A stretch of 40,596 nucleotides of DNA from Paratrimastix pyriformis. Taxonomy: Eukaryota > Preaxostyla > Paratrimastigidae. The notes under the pieces are model-generated. The model had not been told where the DNA came from. It made no database searches and saw only the letters and a list, made by a program, of their open reading frames with translations. Position numbers and translations under genes: made by a program. Of the stretch, positions 26,277 to 34,399 are shown one piece after another; within the stretch, counting starts at the first letter, position 1, and each line of letters opens with the position of its first letter. The stretch covers positions 1 through 40,596 of the forward strand of contig JAPMOS010000254.1 in assembly GCA_027972325.1 (NCBI GenBank). The letters run 5' to 3'.

Positions 26277-26323
26277 GTTGTATACAGTACTCATCGAAAA
26301 TTTCACCTTGTATAGCATTAAGA

Positions 26324-27469
26324 ATGATTCAGTGGAATTCTTTGGATAGTGAAAGTAAGTTCATCAATGCTTTTCAACAGAACAATGCCAGTTACATCAG
26401 GTTGACGTTAAAAATGGACTTTATATCAAAACGTCGATATGAGAATTTGATGAAGGTAGATGGTGAAGACAGAAAGCGTGAGTTAAAGGCATTATATGCT
26501 AAGTTACGTGTTGAAATGCCGTTACGTGGAGGAAGTAAGACGAGAGCCTTTTACAGTGATTTCACGGTGCCACAGGCATTAACTTTTGCACACTCCAACA
26601 ACTTTGACTTTGATTCATATACGGAGTTTTTTCCGGCAATAGCTAAATCAACTACTGAGGCACAGTTCCAAAAGTGTGTAAACTGTTCGAAGATTGAGTC
26701 ATGTGCTAAAAATTGGGACTGTCTGAAAGACATTGAAGATTCAGCCCCTAAAGAGTTATCTGAATGTGAAAAAGGAGTTCAAAACATTATCAAAATGAAT
26801 GATTCATACCTAAAACAGATGGATGACTATTATGCTAAGTTTGATAAATGGAAAGATGAATACGACAAATGGTATTTTATGAATGATTCGATTCAATACA
26901 TCCATGCAACAATCACGGGCTTATGGAATATTGATTCAATTGCCTTCAGCCTGATGACTGATAAGGACAAATACATTGCATCAACTATAAAGCAGAATGG
27001 ACTCGATTTATCAAACCTTAATGTCCAATCATGTGAATGGAGTGAGTTAAACCGTCAGAACAAAACGGGTGAATTCATGATGACCTTTTATTATAAGCCT
27101 GAGTACTTATCACAACGAATAGCACAAATTAATGTAAATAAGCCTGAGATGCCATCAAAACCGCAATGGGGTGACTTAGTTTGCGTTGATTGTCGTAATG
27201 TAATAGATTGGAAGAATGTAGGCACATTAACAAATGTCCAAATACAACAACTTAATGAATGTGTTGTAAATGCAAAGAAAGAAAAAGAAGATGATAAAAA
27301 GCCCGACACTCCTGAAGAGCCGACGGAGCCTGTAACTCCTGAAGAGCCTATTACTCCTGTCGAACCAATTCCTCCTGTAACACCTGTAACACCCGACACT
27401 GAATCTACTAATTACACACCATATCTACTGTTTGGTGCTGTCATATTTACATTAACATCGATCCTCTGA
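26324..27469 (+). CDS. Cys-rich membrane protein with Pro stalk
   Basis: 381 residues. There is no N-terminal signal. A large polar domain carries a Cys cluster (Cys 118, 121, 127, 133, 148) and further cysteines in VQSCEWSELN and VCVDCRNVIDW. A Pro/Glu/Thr repeat stalk follows (PEEPTEPVTPEEPITPVEPI, about 325-360) and then a C-terminal membrane anchor (YLLFGAVIFTLTSIL). A cytosol-made, C-anchored Cys-rich protein next to a myristoylated L1-like protein recalls the poxvirus A16/G9/J5 entry proteins. That link is an inference from layout. The frame is whole; start codon taken at 26,324. Confidence 0.55.
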   Translation: MIQWNSLDSESKFINAFQQNNASYIRLTLKMDFISKRRYENLMKVDGEDRKRELKALYAKLRVEMPLRGGSKTRAFYSDFTVPQALTFAHSNNFDFDSYTEFFPAIAKSTTEAQFQKCVNCSKIESCAKNWDCLKDIEDSAPKELSECEKGVQNIIKMNDSYLKQMDDYYAKFDKWKDEYDKWYFMNDSIQYIHATITGLWNIDSIAFSLMTDKDKYIASTIKQNGLDLSNLNVQSCEWSELNRQNKTGEFMMTFYYKPEYLSQRIAQINVNKPEMPSKPQWGDLVCVDCRNVIDWKNVGTLTNVQIQQLNECVVNAKKEKEDDKKPDTPEEPTEPVTPEEPITPVEPIPPVTPVTPDTESTNYTPYLLFGAVIFTLTSIL

Positions 27470-27498
27470 AAATTTCTCGTGTATTATTATTGAAGACA

Positions 27499-28143
27499 AT
27501 GGATACTTCCAAGGAACCACGTAAGTCAAAAGGTACACATCGACGAAGAGCTGCGCACATCGCACAGTTTGATGATGAGACAGAGGAAATTGTAGCTATT
27601 TGTGCGGCTGTCATGTCTAAAATGACAGGAAAACAAGTGTTGTATGACGCCGCAATCATTCAAGCCGCCGGTCAATATGAGATGTCACCTCTTGGTAGTT
27701 ATAGAAGGATCGCTAAAAAAGCAGTCAAAGGAGCAAGAGATGAGAAAAAGGAGATTGATATGGCTGTCAAAGTGGTAAAAGATAGATTAGAAAAAGAACG
27801 TGCTGAATACCTAAAATCACAGGCTAAGATTGATGCTGAAAGAGAACGAATGGCAAGGGAACACCCTGAATTACTTCCATCGATTGAGATTCCTCCAATT
27901 TACGCAATTCCGACGCTACCTCCTCCAACTACTGGTGGGGCACCAATGCATGCGCCTACTACGGGCGGTAGACCGACATCTGTATCATTATTGCCTCCTG
28001 CACCTGCACCTGGAAATGCTGGACTTATTGATTATGAAGAACCTGAGGAAGAACCTGGTGAAGGCTACACTGGTGCTATAACTGCTGCACGATTAGAAGA
28101 ACTGAGAAAACGTGAAGAACATCCTGCCGGAGCTGGATTCTAA
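27499..28143 (+). CDS. Unknown protein with coiled coil and Pro/Gly tail
   Basis: Starting at ATG 27,499 (MDTSKEPRKSKGTHRRRAAH), 214 residues. The N-terminus is basic and histone-like (THRRRAAHIAQFDDETEEIV, then VLYDAAIIQAAGQYE). A charged helical stretch (KDRLEKERAEYLKSQAK) comes next, then a Pro/Thr/Gly-rich part with TTGGAPMHAPTTGGRP and an acidic segment. The basic start and a hydrophobic helix after it faintly suggest a histone-fold-like or DNA-binding protein. It lies 29 bp after the Cys-rich membrane gene. Family not recognised. Confidence 0.55.
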   Translation: MDTSKEPRKSKGTHRRRAAHIAQFDDETEEIVAICAAVMSKMTGKQVLYDAAIIQAAGQYEMSPLGSYRRIAKKAVKGARDEKKEIDMAVKVVKDRLEKERAEYLKSQAKIDAERERMAREHPELLPSIEIPPIYAIPTLPPPTTGGAPMHAPTTGGRPTSVSLLPPAPAPGNAGLIDYEEPEEEPGEGYTGAITAARLEELRKREEHPAGAGF

Positions 28144-28239
28144 ATGAATCGTTGTGCACTATTTTAAACTTGAATATTCATATCTACTTAGATATAAATA
28201 GGAATCAAAATGGATTATGAGCTTCGCTAAGATTTAAGT

Positions 28240-29052
28240 TTATACTCCTGGATGTGCTGGATCCTTTGGTTCTGGAGCTTTTGGAATTTTCATCCATTCA
28301 AAAGCGCTGAACTTTTCCTTTAATTTGTCAACAGACACGGCTCCTGACTTTGGAATAATCCTGTTGAGGATGTTGGCTTCTGCTGCAAGGTTAGCCTGGA
28401 AAAGCTTCGCAAGGTCTGCACCAAACGTATCGCTGTCATTCATACTCTGAATTAATGCGGCAAGTTCTGCCATTTCTGTTCTCAGTCCTTCAACGATTTT
28501 TGATTGAGCACCATACTTTTTGACAAATTCCGGCAATGTTTCCTGGCATTCTTTGTATTGTGCAACAAGAGCTGTATATTTAAGTGCCGTGTCATTTTCC
28601 AATGCCTTTGCATAAAACGGTTGTGTGATTTTTGGTGCTTCATGATGCATCCGTAGTGCCCGCTTAAAGATCGCTTCATCGATTGGAATCTGTTCAAATG
28701 CTGACACTGTACGTCCAATCAGTTCATGAACTGTTCGTTTATCATCATCCGCTTTGTATGGATGTTGCTGTAATGCAAGTGCCCAATACGTATCACCTGT
28801 TCGATAAAAACGGTATATCCCGAGTTCAAAATCTTCATTTGCCTTCATTTCCGGCTGAGTCACATACATTTGTTCCGGGTTAAGCAATCCATCTGTCTTA
28901 TTAATTTGTTGTAAGTTGTCAATTATGGCACTTCCACCACCCATTTGTTTTGACATGGCTTTGACTATGTAATCTGCCTTCTTTGTCCATGATGAACCAT
29001 GAGGTGCTGATTCACCTGGTGCTGCATAAGATGAACGTTTTCGTTGTGGCAT
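28240..29052 (-). CDS. Unknown protein, 270 residues
   Basis: Begins MPQRKRSSYAAPGESAPHGS, a basic disordered start, then a mostly helical body (NEDFELGIYRFYRTGDTYW, AIFKRALRMHHEAPKI, ALVAQYKECQETLPEFVK) and ends in a Pro-rich tail. No membrane segment or catalytic motif is visible. It faces the gene at 27,499 tail to tail and is divergent from the short gene at 29,126. Its base composition is somewhat richer in G+C than its neighbours. A virion core protein is possible; no family recognised. Confidence 0.55.
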   Translation of the reverse strand: MPQRKRSSYAAPGESAPHGSSWTKKADYIVKAMSKQMGGGSAIIDNLQQINKTDGLLNPEQMYVTQPEMKANEDFELGIYRFYRTGDTYWALALQQHPYKADDDKRTVHELIGRTVSAFEQIPIDEAIFKRALRMHHEAPKITQPFYAKALENDTALKYTALVAQYKECQETLPEFVKKYGAQSKIVEGLRTEMAELAALIQSMNDSDTFGADLAKLFQANLAAEANILNRIIPKSGAVSVDKLKEKFSAFEWMKIPKAPEPKDPAHPGV

Positions 29053-29125
29053 TCGTTACTAATATAATTGATGGAGAAAAAAATACTTCGATTATTTTTC
29101 CCTGCTTATATTATTACATTCAACA

Positions 29126-29404
29126 ATGAAAGTCAAAACTGCTACAGATGAGTCACCTGAGGTGCCTTCAGACCTGCCACTTGACACTAAGTTTCATATT
29201 GTTACTGTCCTCTTCGAAATAGCAAAATTTAAACCAAATCAATGTCGCACATGGTTAAAAAAGCATAAATTAGTACCAATTAAACGGGTTCATAAAACTG
29301 CTACAGTCTTCAGATACAGAATACGAGAGACTCCATCCTTAGGCGTGTTCTTCACAAAAGACTTAGGAAATGGTATTAAACTCGTGCTCCAAAAGCTCTC
29401 TTAA
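29126..29404 (+). CDS. Short basic protein, 92 residues
   Basis: MKVKTATDESPEVPSDLPLD, then LDTKFHIVTVLFEIAKFKPN and WLKKHKLVPIKRVHKTATVF with a basic C-terminal half. It could be a small DNA-binding protein; no motif is diagnostic. A TTATATTATTACATTCAACA stretch precedes the ATG. It faces the next minus-strand gene with a 2-bp gap. Confidence 0.5.
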   Translation: MKVKTATDESPEVPSDLPLDTKFHIVTVLFEIAKFKPNQCRTWLKKHKLVPIKRVHKTATVFRYRIRETPSLGVFFTKDLGNGIKLVLQKLS

Positions 29405-29406
29405 TC

Positions 29407-29772
29407 TCAATCCACTCTAAATAACATGTTTACAGTCACTACATCAGTTGTAGGTTGTCCTGTTTCATCCAATATCGAATAGTCATAAGTTCTCGTTAAC
29501 GTTGATGTTGGTGACAATTCGAGTCCTTTGTTATCTATTCCAACGAAAACTGGAATTGCGGCTTCACTCGTCACATTATTAATGATTTGATCAGTGTATA
29601 AGCCCCGGATTACTACAAAATACCTACTTCTGGTGACTGAATTGGTGACAAGATGAGTGCCTATAAGAGTTAGGTAATTTGGATTTTTGTTCATCCACTG
29701 GTTCAAAATGAGTGTTTTCTGAGTTGAGTCAAGGTTTATTGAGAGGAACATGATGCGTTTCATACAAATCAT
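29407..29772 (-). CDS. Short beta-rich protein, possible virion component
   Basis: Up to 121 residues; an in-frame ATG seven codons in, giving MFLSINLDSTQKT, may be the real start. The sequence alternates short hydrophobic strands (RYFVVIRGLYTDQIINN, AAIPVFVGIDNKGLEL, VVTVNMLFRVD) and looks like a compact beta-sandwich. It lies on the same strand as the capsid remnant further right and may be a small coat or fibre-like protein. No family recognised. Confidence 0.5.
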   Translation of the reverse strand: MICMKRIMFLSINLDSTQKTLILNQWMNKNPNYLTLIGTHLVTNSVTRSRYFVVIRGLYTDQIINNVTSEAAIPVFVGIDNKGLELSPTSTLTRTYDYSILDETGQPTTDVVTVNMLFRVD

Positions 29773-29811
29773 GCATAAAAAGTTTCACCTGTCACAAAAA
29801 AATTTTGAGAC

Positions 29812-29958
29812 GATGAGACATAGTCTCATCACCCGGGTGAAGGGCATGTGCCCTTCATCACATGAAGATATCGCATGTTGACAGAATGGTGACATACTCA
29901 ATCTGAAACGATGAGACTGATAAGTCTCATCATCCGAGTTAAAGGTAAACCTTTAACT
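29812..29958. repeat. Two tandem pairs of perfect hairpins
   Basis: Hairpin 1 GATGAGAC-ATA-GTCTCATC (29,812-29,830); hairpin 2 TGAAGGGCA-TG-TGCCCTTCA (29,838-29,857); hairpin 3 GATGAGACT-GATA-AGTCTCATC (29,910-29,931); hairpin 4 AGTTAAAGGT-AA-ACCTTTAACT (29,937-29,958). Pairs 1+2 and 3+4 have the same order and are 98 bp apart. Stems 1 and 3 are related, whereas 2 and 4 differ in sequence but keep their pairing. Confidence 0.9.
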
Positions 29959-30374
29959 ACACTATATTCTGATAGGTTTTTGTGCGTAGTTGAGGGCTCC
30001 AATGTTGATATTTGCCTCGTTTTCACTTAATTGTGATGCAACCTTAACTTTACTGAATCGTGAGGTTGACTTAGAAATTTTCACCATTTTTGCCTATACA
30101 AAACGGTAACTCGTGACAGAGCGTAGATCGACGTTCACAGCCACGGCTTTTTCGAAACAGCACCATATGAATAATATAGCTCGACATTTGCTAAGAAATC
30201 TGACAGTTACTTAACGTGCACGGGGCTGCACAAGTTTTGACGCGTTCAATTTTCAATACAAACTGAACTTCATCCTTTTATCCAAATCATTGTCCTGACA
30301 CTAAACGTAAGTGTCTGGGCTTATTTTAAACATAGGAAACAGTGATTTTTCATGCTCAGATGTGGTACTGTCAC
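29959..30374. other. Non-coding interval
   Basis: No gene is supported. At its right end GTACTGT-C-ACAGTAC forms a 7-bp stem overlapping the start of the next TIR element. Confidence 0.5.
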
Positions 30375-31791
30375 AGTACAAGATGATTCGGGATTTTACC
30401 TGAATTTTACCTGAATTTTACCTACCCGTTCTGGTAGGTTCTATCTCAGGCGAATCAGGCATTAATCCTGGTTGTCTGGTGACTTTCTGGTACGTCCCCT
30501 GGTCGTCCCCTGGTGACTTTCTGGTACAGTCCCGTGGTGAATCCCTGGAACGTCCCCTGGTGACTTTCTGGTAAAGTTCAGGTAAAATGAATTCAGGTAA
30601 TTTCGCTTCCCCACCTACTTTTTACCAGCCCCCTCACCTGACGGCCCCACCTCACTTTTCAGGTAAACCTCCCTGGTGATTTTCTGGTAAAGCAGTGAGG
30701 TGTTAAGGCATTTGTTGAAGGACGACGGGATTGAACCACAGACCTGAAGACCACTGAACCTGCTCTCTACCACCTAAGCTACTGGAGAAAAACAGTCTCG
30801 GTCATGGTGAAAGCGGCAGATGTAGCTTCTTGTCGATTGCACATCCACCATCCACTCTCGCACACTTTTCCAAATTGCATGCACGTCTCACTGGGGGCGG
30901 GAGCCGACCCATGGGCCCCTTGGGACGACCATCCAGCGAGCTTGTCTGGCGAACCGGGGTCCCGCGGGCTTTGGCCCTGTCTCGCGGGGAGGGCGGACCG
31001 GGGTCCATGCTTTCCGCGGGCTTCGGCCCGAGCACGGACCCGACGGGAGCCGGGTATCTGTGCATTCATGCACGCAACCTCCACATTGAGCACACCACAG
31101 ATGCCGTCCAAAGAACATGCAGGGCGCAGGTGACAAGTCATGGTTACTTGCGCCTTCGCCAGGTGAAACTCACTCCGGAGGGCTGAAAACCCCACCCTGA
31201 GCGCAGCGCCCTATTCAGACCAGTCGCCGGTTGCTACCCCCACCCTCTCCCACCCCACCCCCTCCACCTCACCCCTTCACTGTTTTCCCTGTTCCCTTCT
31301 TCCCTCCTTCTCCCCATCCCATCCACCACCAACACGACATCATCCACTCCCACAACGATGCGCGCGCACACACCTACACACCACACACACACACGTTCCC
31401 TTTCCTCGATCCAATCCCCGCTTCCGCAACATGGAGAAAAAATCAAAAAAATCACCCTTTCCACAATGTTTTGGGGTTTACCAAGGCAGTACCAGGGGGG
31501 TTCACCAAAGGTTTTGCCAGGGTTCCACCGGGGTTTTACCAGGAGTCAGTTACCAAGCGCTCCTGGTAAAAGGCCTAGTCATGTCATGAGTTTACCTGAA
31601 TTTTCCCCTGGTGCTTTGTGTTTTACCAGAATGTCAGGTAAAATTCTGGTAAAACTGGTTTACCAGGGCAGGTAAAGTTCAGGTGACGCTCTGGTAAGCT
31701 TAGTAAAGCTTAGGTAAAGCCCAGGTAAAGTTCAGGTAAATTCAGGTAATTTTCTGGTAATTTTAGGTAAAAGTCCGAATCATCTTGTACT
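30375..31791. mobile_element. Non-autonomous TIR element rich in CTGGTAA/TTACCAG words
   Basis: AGTACAAGATGATTCGG at 30,375-30,391 is exactly matched in reverse complement at 31,775-31,791, and the inverted match continues imperfectly through TTTTACCT repeats on both sides. Beyond the TIRs, both ends are built of many CCTGGT, TTCTGGTAA and CAGGTAAA words. The centre is G+C-rich, with a pyrimidine tract and a CA repeat at 31,220-31,400 and a tRNA-like segment at 30,718-30,786. No transposase is seen. A target-site duplication could not be recognised. It lies inside the Polinton, between its last intact frame and the capsid remnant. Confidence 0.65.
30718..30786 (-). other. tRNA-like segment (SINE head or tRNA pseudogene)
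   Basis: On the minus strand TAGCTTAGGTGGTAGAGAGC matches an A box and D arm (GCTT pairs with GAGC), and GTGGTTCAATCCC matches a B box. The anticodon arm and acceptor stem do not pair well, so it is not a working tRNA. The RNA polymerase III boxes suggest a tRNA-derived SINE head. Confidence 0.55.
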
Positions 31792-31929
31792 TTAAGTGCA
31801 TGTCAAAAAGTGATATCTCATGTCAAAGGTGAGAAACCTGAAGGTGTGACTTTTTCTTCATTCTACATGTTTCCTTACATAACTAACGGGTTCTACCGAG
31901 TTGAATCACTTAGTTTTTGTGTTCTACAG

Positions 31930-32840
31930 TCAAAGTGCCTTGTTTGTGTTATATCGATACCATGCCCGTCCGTAAGCTAATACATTCAAAGTACAGTTGT
32001 GAGGCAATCCTGCTGTGAAAGTCACGACTAATTTAGGGTTAGAATACTCTTTTAGCACAATGGTACCATACACATTACCATATGATTCAATATCGTCATC
32101 TTTGCTTGGTAGTCCTGAAAAGCGGAGAGTGTAGATGTTCTTGTCAAATGCCTTGCGGAAATACATCATCTGTTGGAATTCTTGCGATTTAGCACTAATG
32201 TATTGTATCTGGATAGTTCTTGTTGTCAACAGAAAGGTGATATTCCGAGATATAGGCTGTTCCACGAATGGTGCTCCTGTCGTGTCATCAGACAGATACA
32301 TCGATAGATACTCAACTTCATCAAATGGTAGGTCACATGTTATCGATGTGGCACCTTGTGATTAGATACTTGGTTGAATCAACGAATTCATTCTGTACTG
32401 TAACCATTCTGCTTCATCCATATTGCTCCGTAGAATTGCCTTCTTCTCATCTTCATGCATTGTCATGTAGTTAGCTACGAGTTCAACATCGAGAAAAGTG
32501 TTGGTTAAAGTAGCTCCAACTGTGGAAGATGATGCTATTTCTGATATAGGGCTATTTCTACTTCAAAATAGGGATTTGCTTGTAAGATGTCAGCCGTAGA
32601 GGGTTAAAGTCAATGAATGGATTTGGTAGCAAATCAGTCCTTCCTGTTGTTGCGATGGATCAATGTCTGTGCCGGTTGCTCCAATACGTGCGTTCTGCAT
32701 CATCAGTGATTTGCGTTCCTGTATGGCACGCTGGGTGTGTATTGATATATACCTGCACTGTCCAACTTGTATATTTCACGTCCTTGGTGCTTAAACTTAA
32801 GGGATTTGATGAGCTTCATCATGTATCCACCTACGTAAGT
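31930..32840 (-). pseudogene. Polinton major capsid protein fossil
   Basis: Minus-strand remains of a double-jelly-roll capsid gene. The segment around 32,370-32,490 reads VELVANYMTMHEDEKKAIL and WLQYRMNSLIQ, closely matching the Polinton capsid signature ANYIxLDxEERRxFA...EYLIEQ. The part at 31,930-32,301 carries FTAGLPHNCTLNVLAYGRAW, resembling the C-terminal strands of such capsid proteins. The region is shorter than a usual Polinton capsid gene and is broken in several places. It confirms that the A+T-rich element once encoded its own virion shell. Confidence 0.7.
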
Positions 32841-32869
32841 CACCGTGCCGGCTGACATAGCAGGTCACT

Positions 32870-33240
32870 TAAGCTAAACTAAACGCGATGTTACGCACGA
32901 TACGTGGGTTTTTACCCGACGGGGTGTCCGATTTTTTCGGGGAGGCCAGGAAGACCGAATCGGACCTCCGACCCTATAGGGGGTTATTCCGGCAGGTCTT
33001 CCGGAGATATCCACCATTCCCGAAAATCGTGTCTGACCAACCTCCGGGGTTATAGCCACCGCAAAATGGTGGTTTCAGAATCCCCAGGGTGACCCCGTAA
33101 CACGAATTCGCGTTGGGTACCCTGAAACGCATCACGTAAACGCGATGTGGCAAAAAACGGGATCCCATAATTTTCCCATAATTTTCCCATAAAAAAATTA
33201 TGGGAAGGTTCTATAAAAAAATTATGGGGACGTCCCTTTC
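32870..33240. other. Non-coding interval with short palindromic strings
   Basis: AAACGCGATGT occurs near both ends (about 32,879 and 33,140) as a direct repeat. Around 33,175-33,225 CCCATAATTTT strings face AAATTATGGG strings and can pair. This may be a small non-autonomous element, but its ends cannot be fixed. The right Polinton boundary probably lies near its left side. Confidence 0.45.
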
Positions 33241-33417
33241 ACTCATAGCCTTCCCATTCCACCCGAACTCCATCAAAAACAGAGTTGTTTCCCGCCGAAA
33301 AATTTCCCGCCGAAAAATCCCGCAACAGTAGCTCAACAGTAGAACGGCAGCTTGCAATGCCCAAGGTCGTGAGATCTAAACCGAGCGCCCCCAAATTTAT
33401 TTTCCAATGAGAAAAAA
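33241..33417. other. Short non-coding interval
   Basis: Contains TTTCCCGCCGAAAAA twice in tandem (about 33,289-33,318). No gene is supported. Confidence 0.4.
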
Positions 33418-33490
33418 ATCCCGCCCCACGGATCGAACCCCTGACACTGAGATTGCAAATCACACAACTCGCCACTGTACCACAGAAACT
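33418..33490 (-). other. Second tRNA-like segment
   Basis: On the minus strand TGGTACAGTGGCGAGT resembles an A box and GGGTTCGATCC is a good B box, with a GATTTGCAATC anticodon-like hairpin between them. D and T stems pair poorly, so a pseudogene or SINE head is more likely than a functional tRNA. Confidence 0.5.
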
Positions 33491-33539
33491 TTGTTGAAAA
33501 ACCAAGCCGGAAAAATGAATAGGCAGGTTTCTGGCCAGT

Positions 33540-34040
33540 GGCACAGCCAGGCCAGCCAGAGGATCTGGAAAAGAAGGGGAGAAGAAGGGGAAGCAGCGGA
33601 GCGAAAAGAGGAGGGTGAGGGAGAGCATGGGGGTAAGGGGAGGGAGAGCGGGAGAGCGAGAGGAGGAGGGAGGAGGGGAGGGTGAGGAGAGGGAGAGGAG
33701 GGTGAAGGAGCAGGAGAGAGCGAGAGGAGGTGAGGGGAGCAGGAGAGCGAGAGGAGGGGGAGGGTGAGGGTGATTGAGAGCGAGAGGGAGGGGGGGAGGG
33801 TGAGGGGTGATTGAGAGCGAGAGGAGGGTGAAGGAGAAACAGGGAGGGCAGAGGGAGAGAGCAGGTGAGGGAGGGGGAGCAGGAGAGGAAGAGGGAGCAG
33901 GAGAGAGGAGGGAGTAGGGAGAGGAGGAGGACCAGGGAGAGAGGAGGGAGAGGGAGGCCAAGGAGCGTAATGAGGAGTGAACTTATTTGGAAGGATGGAA
34001 ATGGAATGGAATGGAAGGAAGGAAAAGGGGTGGATTGAGG
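33540..34040 (+). repeat. Long purine-rich (GA) tract
   Basis: From 33,540 to about 33,970 the plus strand is almost entirely A and G in GAGAGG/GGAGGG words, followed by GGAATGGAA-type repeats to about 34,040. Long open frames on either strand arise from the low complexity and are not genes. Such tracts can form triplex DNA. Confidence 0.8.
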
Positions 34041-34399
34041 AAATGGAAATGGAATGGATGGAAGAATAGTGGGGTGACATTATGGAAAGTCAGGAAGGCT
34101 TGTTTCCGGTTTTGTATGGACGGGGCGTCGACAAGAACCCAGAGTGCACAGGGCGTTCATGAACGGGGGGGGGGGGGTGAGCGAGAGCCGGTTTTGGGGA
34201 TCCTCTGGGAGAAAACTGGTAATGCACGCAGCCCTTCCCCCGAGCCCGATTATCCGGCCCTCCGATTTCACCCCCACCCCTCCTCGAGCATTCGTATAAG
34301 ATCATTTTGTTTTTGCAGAAAACCGGACCGGAAAACTGCGGGACGGGGGCGGTGGTGGGATGGTGGGGTTGGGGGTGTTTTATTCTGGGGGCGCGTGAC

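Larger units (their letters stand above)
15564..32870. mobile_element. Polinton (Maverick) element 2, A+T-rich
   Basis: An A+T-rich block holding a Polinton-type integrase near its left end, a protein-primed family B DNA polymerase, a GIY-YIG nuclease, a VLTF3-like zinc-ribbon protein, a myristoylated membrane protein and a decayed major capsid gene near its right end. I see no packaging ATPase or maturation protease. Clear terminal inverted repeats were not found, so the limits are approximate; the left is set by the end of copy A and the right by the end of capsid-like sequence. A separate TIR-bounded element lies inside it at 30,375-31,791. Many frames are open and about three or more breaks are seen, so it is old enough to decay but not ancient. 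Confidence 0.82.

Noticed and set aside
29812-29958. Hammerhead ribozyme
   Set aside because: GATGAGAC resembles the CUGAUGA core, but it is fully paired in a simple hairpin and the required GAAA core segment is not placed correctly on either strand.
30718-30786. Functional tRNA gene on the minus strand
   Set aside because: A and B boxes are good, but the acceptor and anticodon stems do not pair.
30804-31195. Open frames on both strands in the G+C-rich centre of the TIR element
   Set aside because: They overlap in several frames, lack motifs and lie in compositionally biased DNA.
33418-33490. Functional tRNA gene on the minus strand
   Set aside because: The B box is good, but D and T stems pair poorly and the acceptor ends do not match.
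33239-34080. Long Ser/Pro/Leu-rich minus-strand open frames
   Set aside because: They are translations of the purine-rich low-complexity tract and have no domain or start context.
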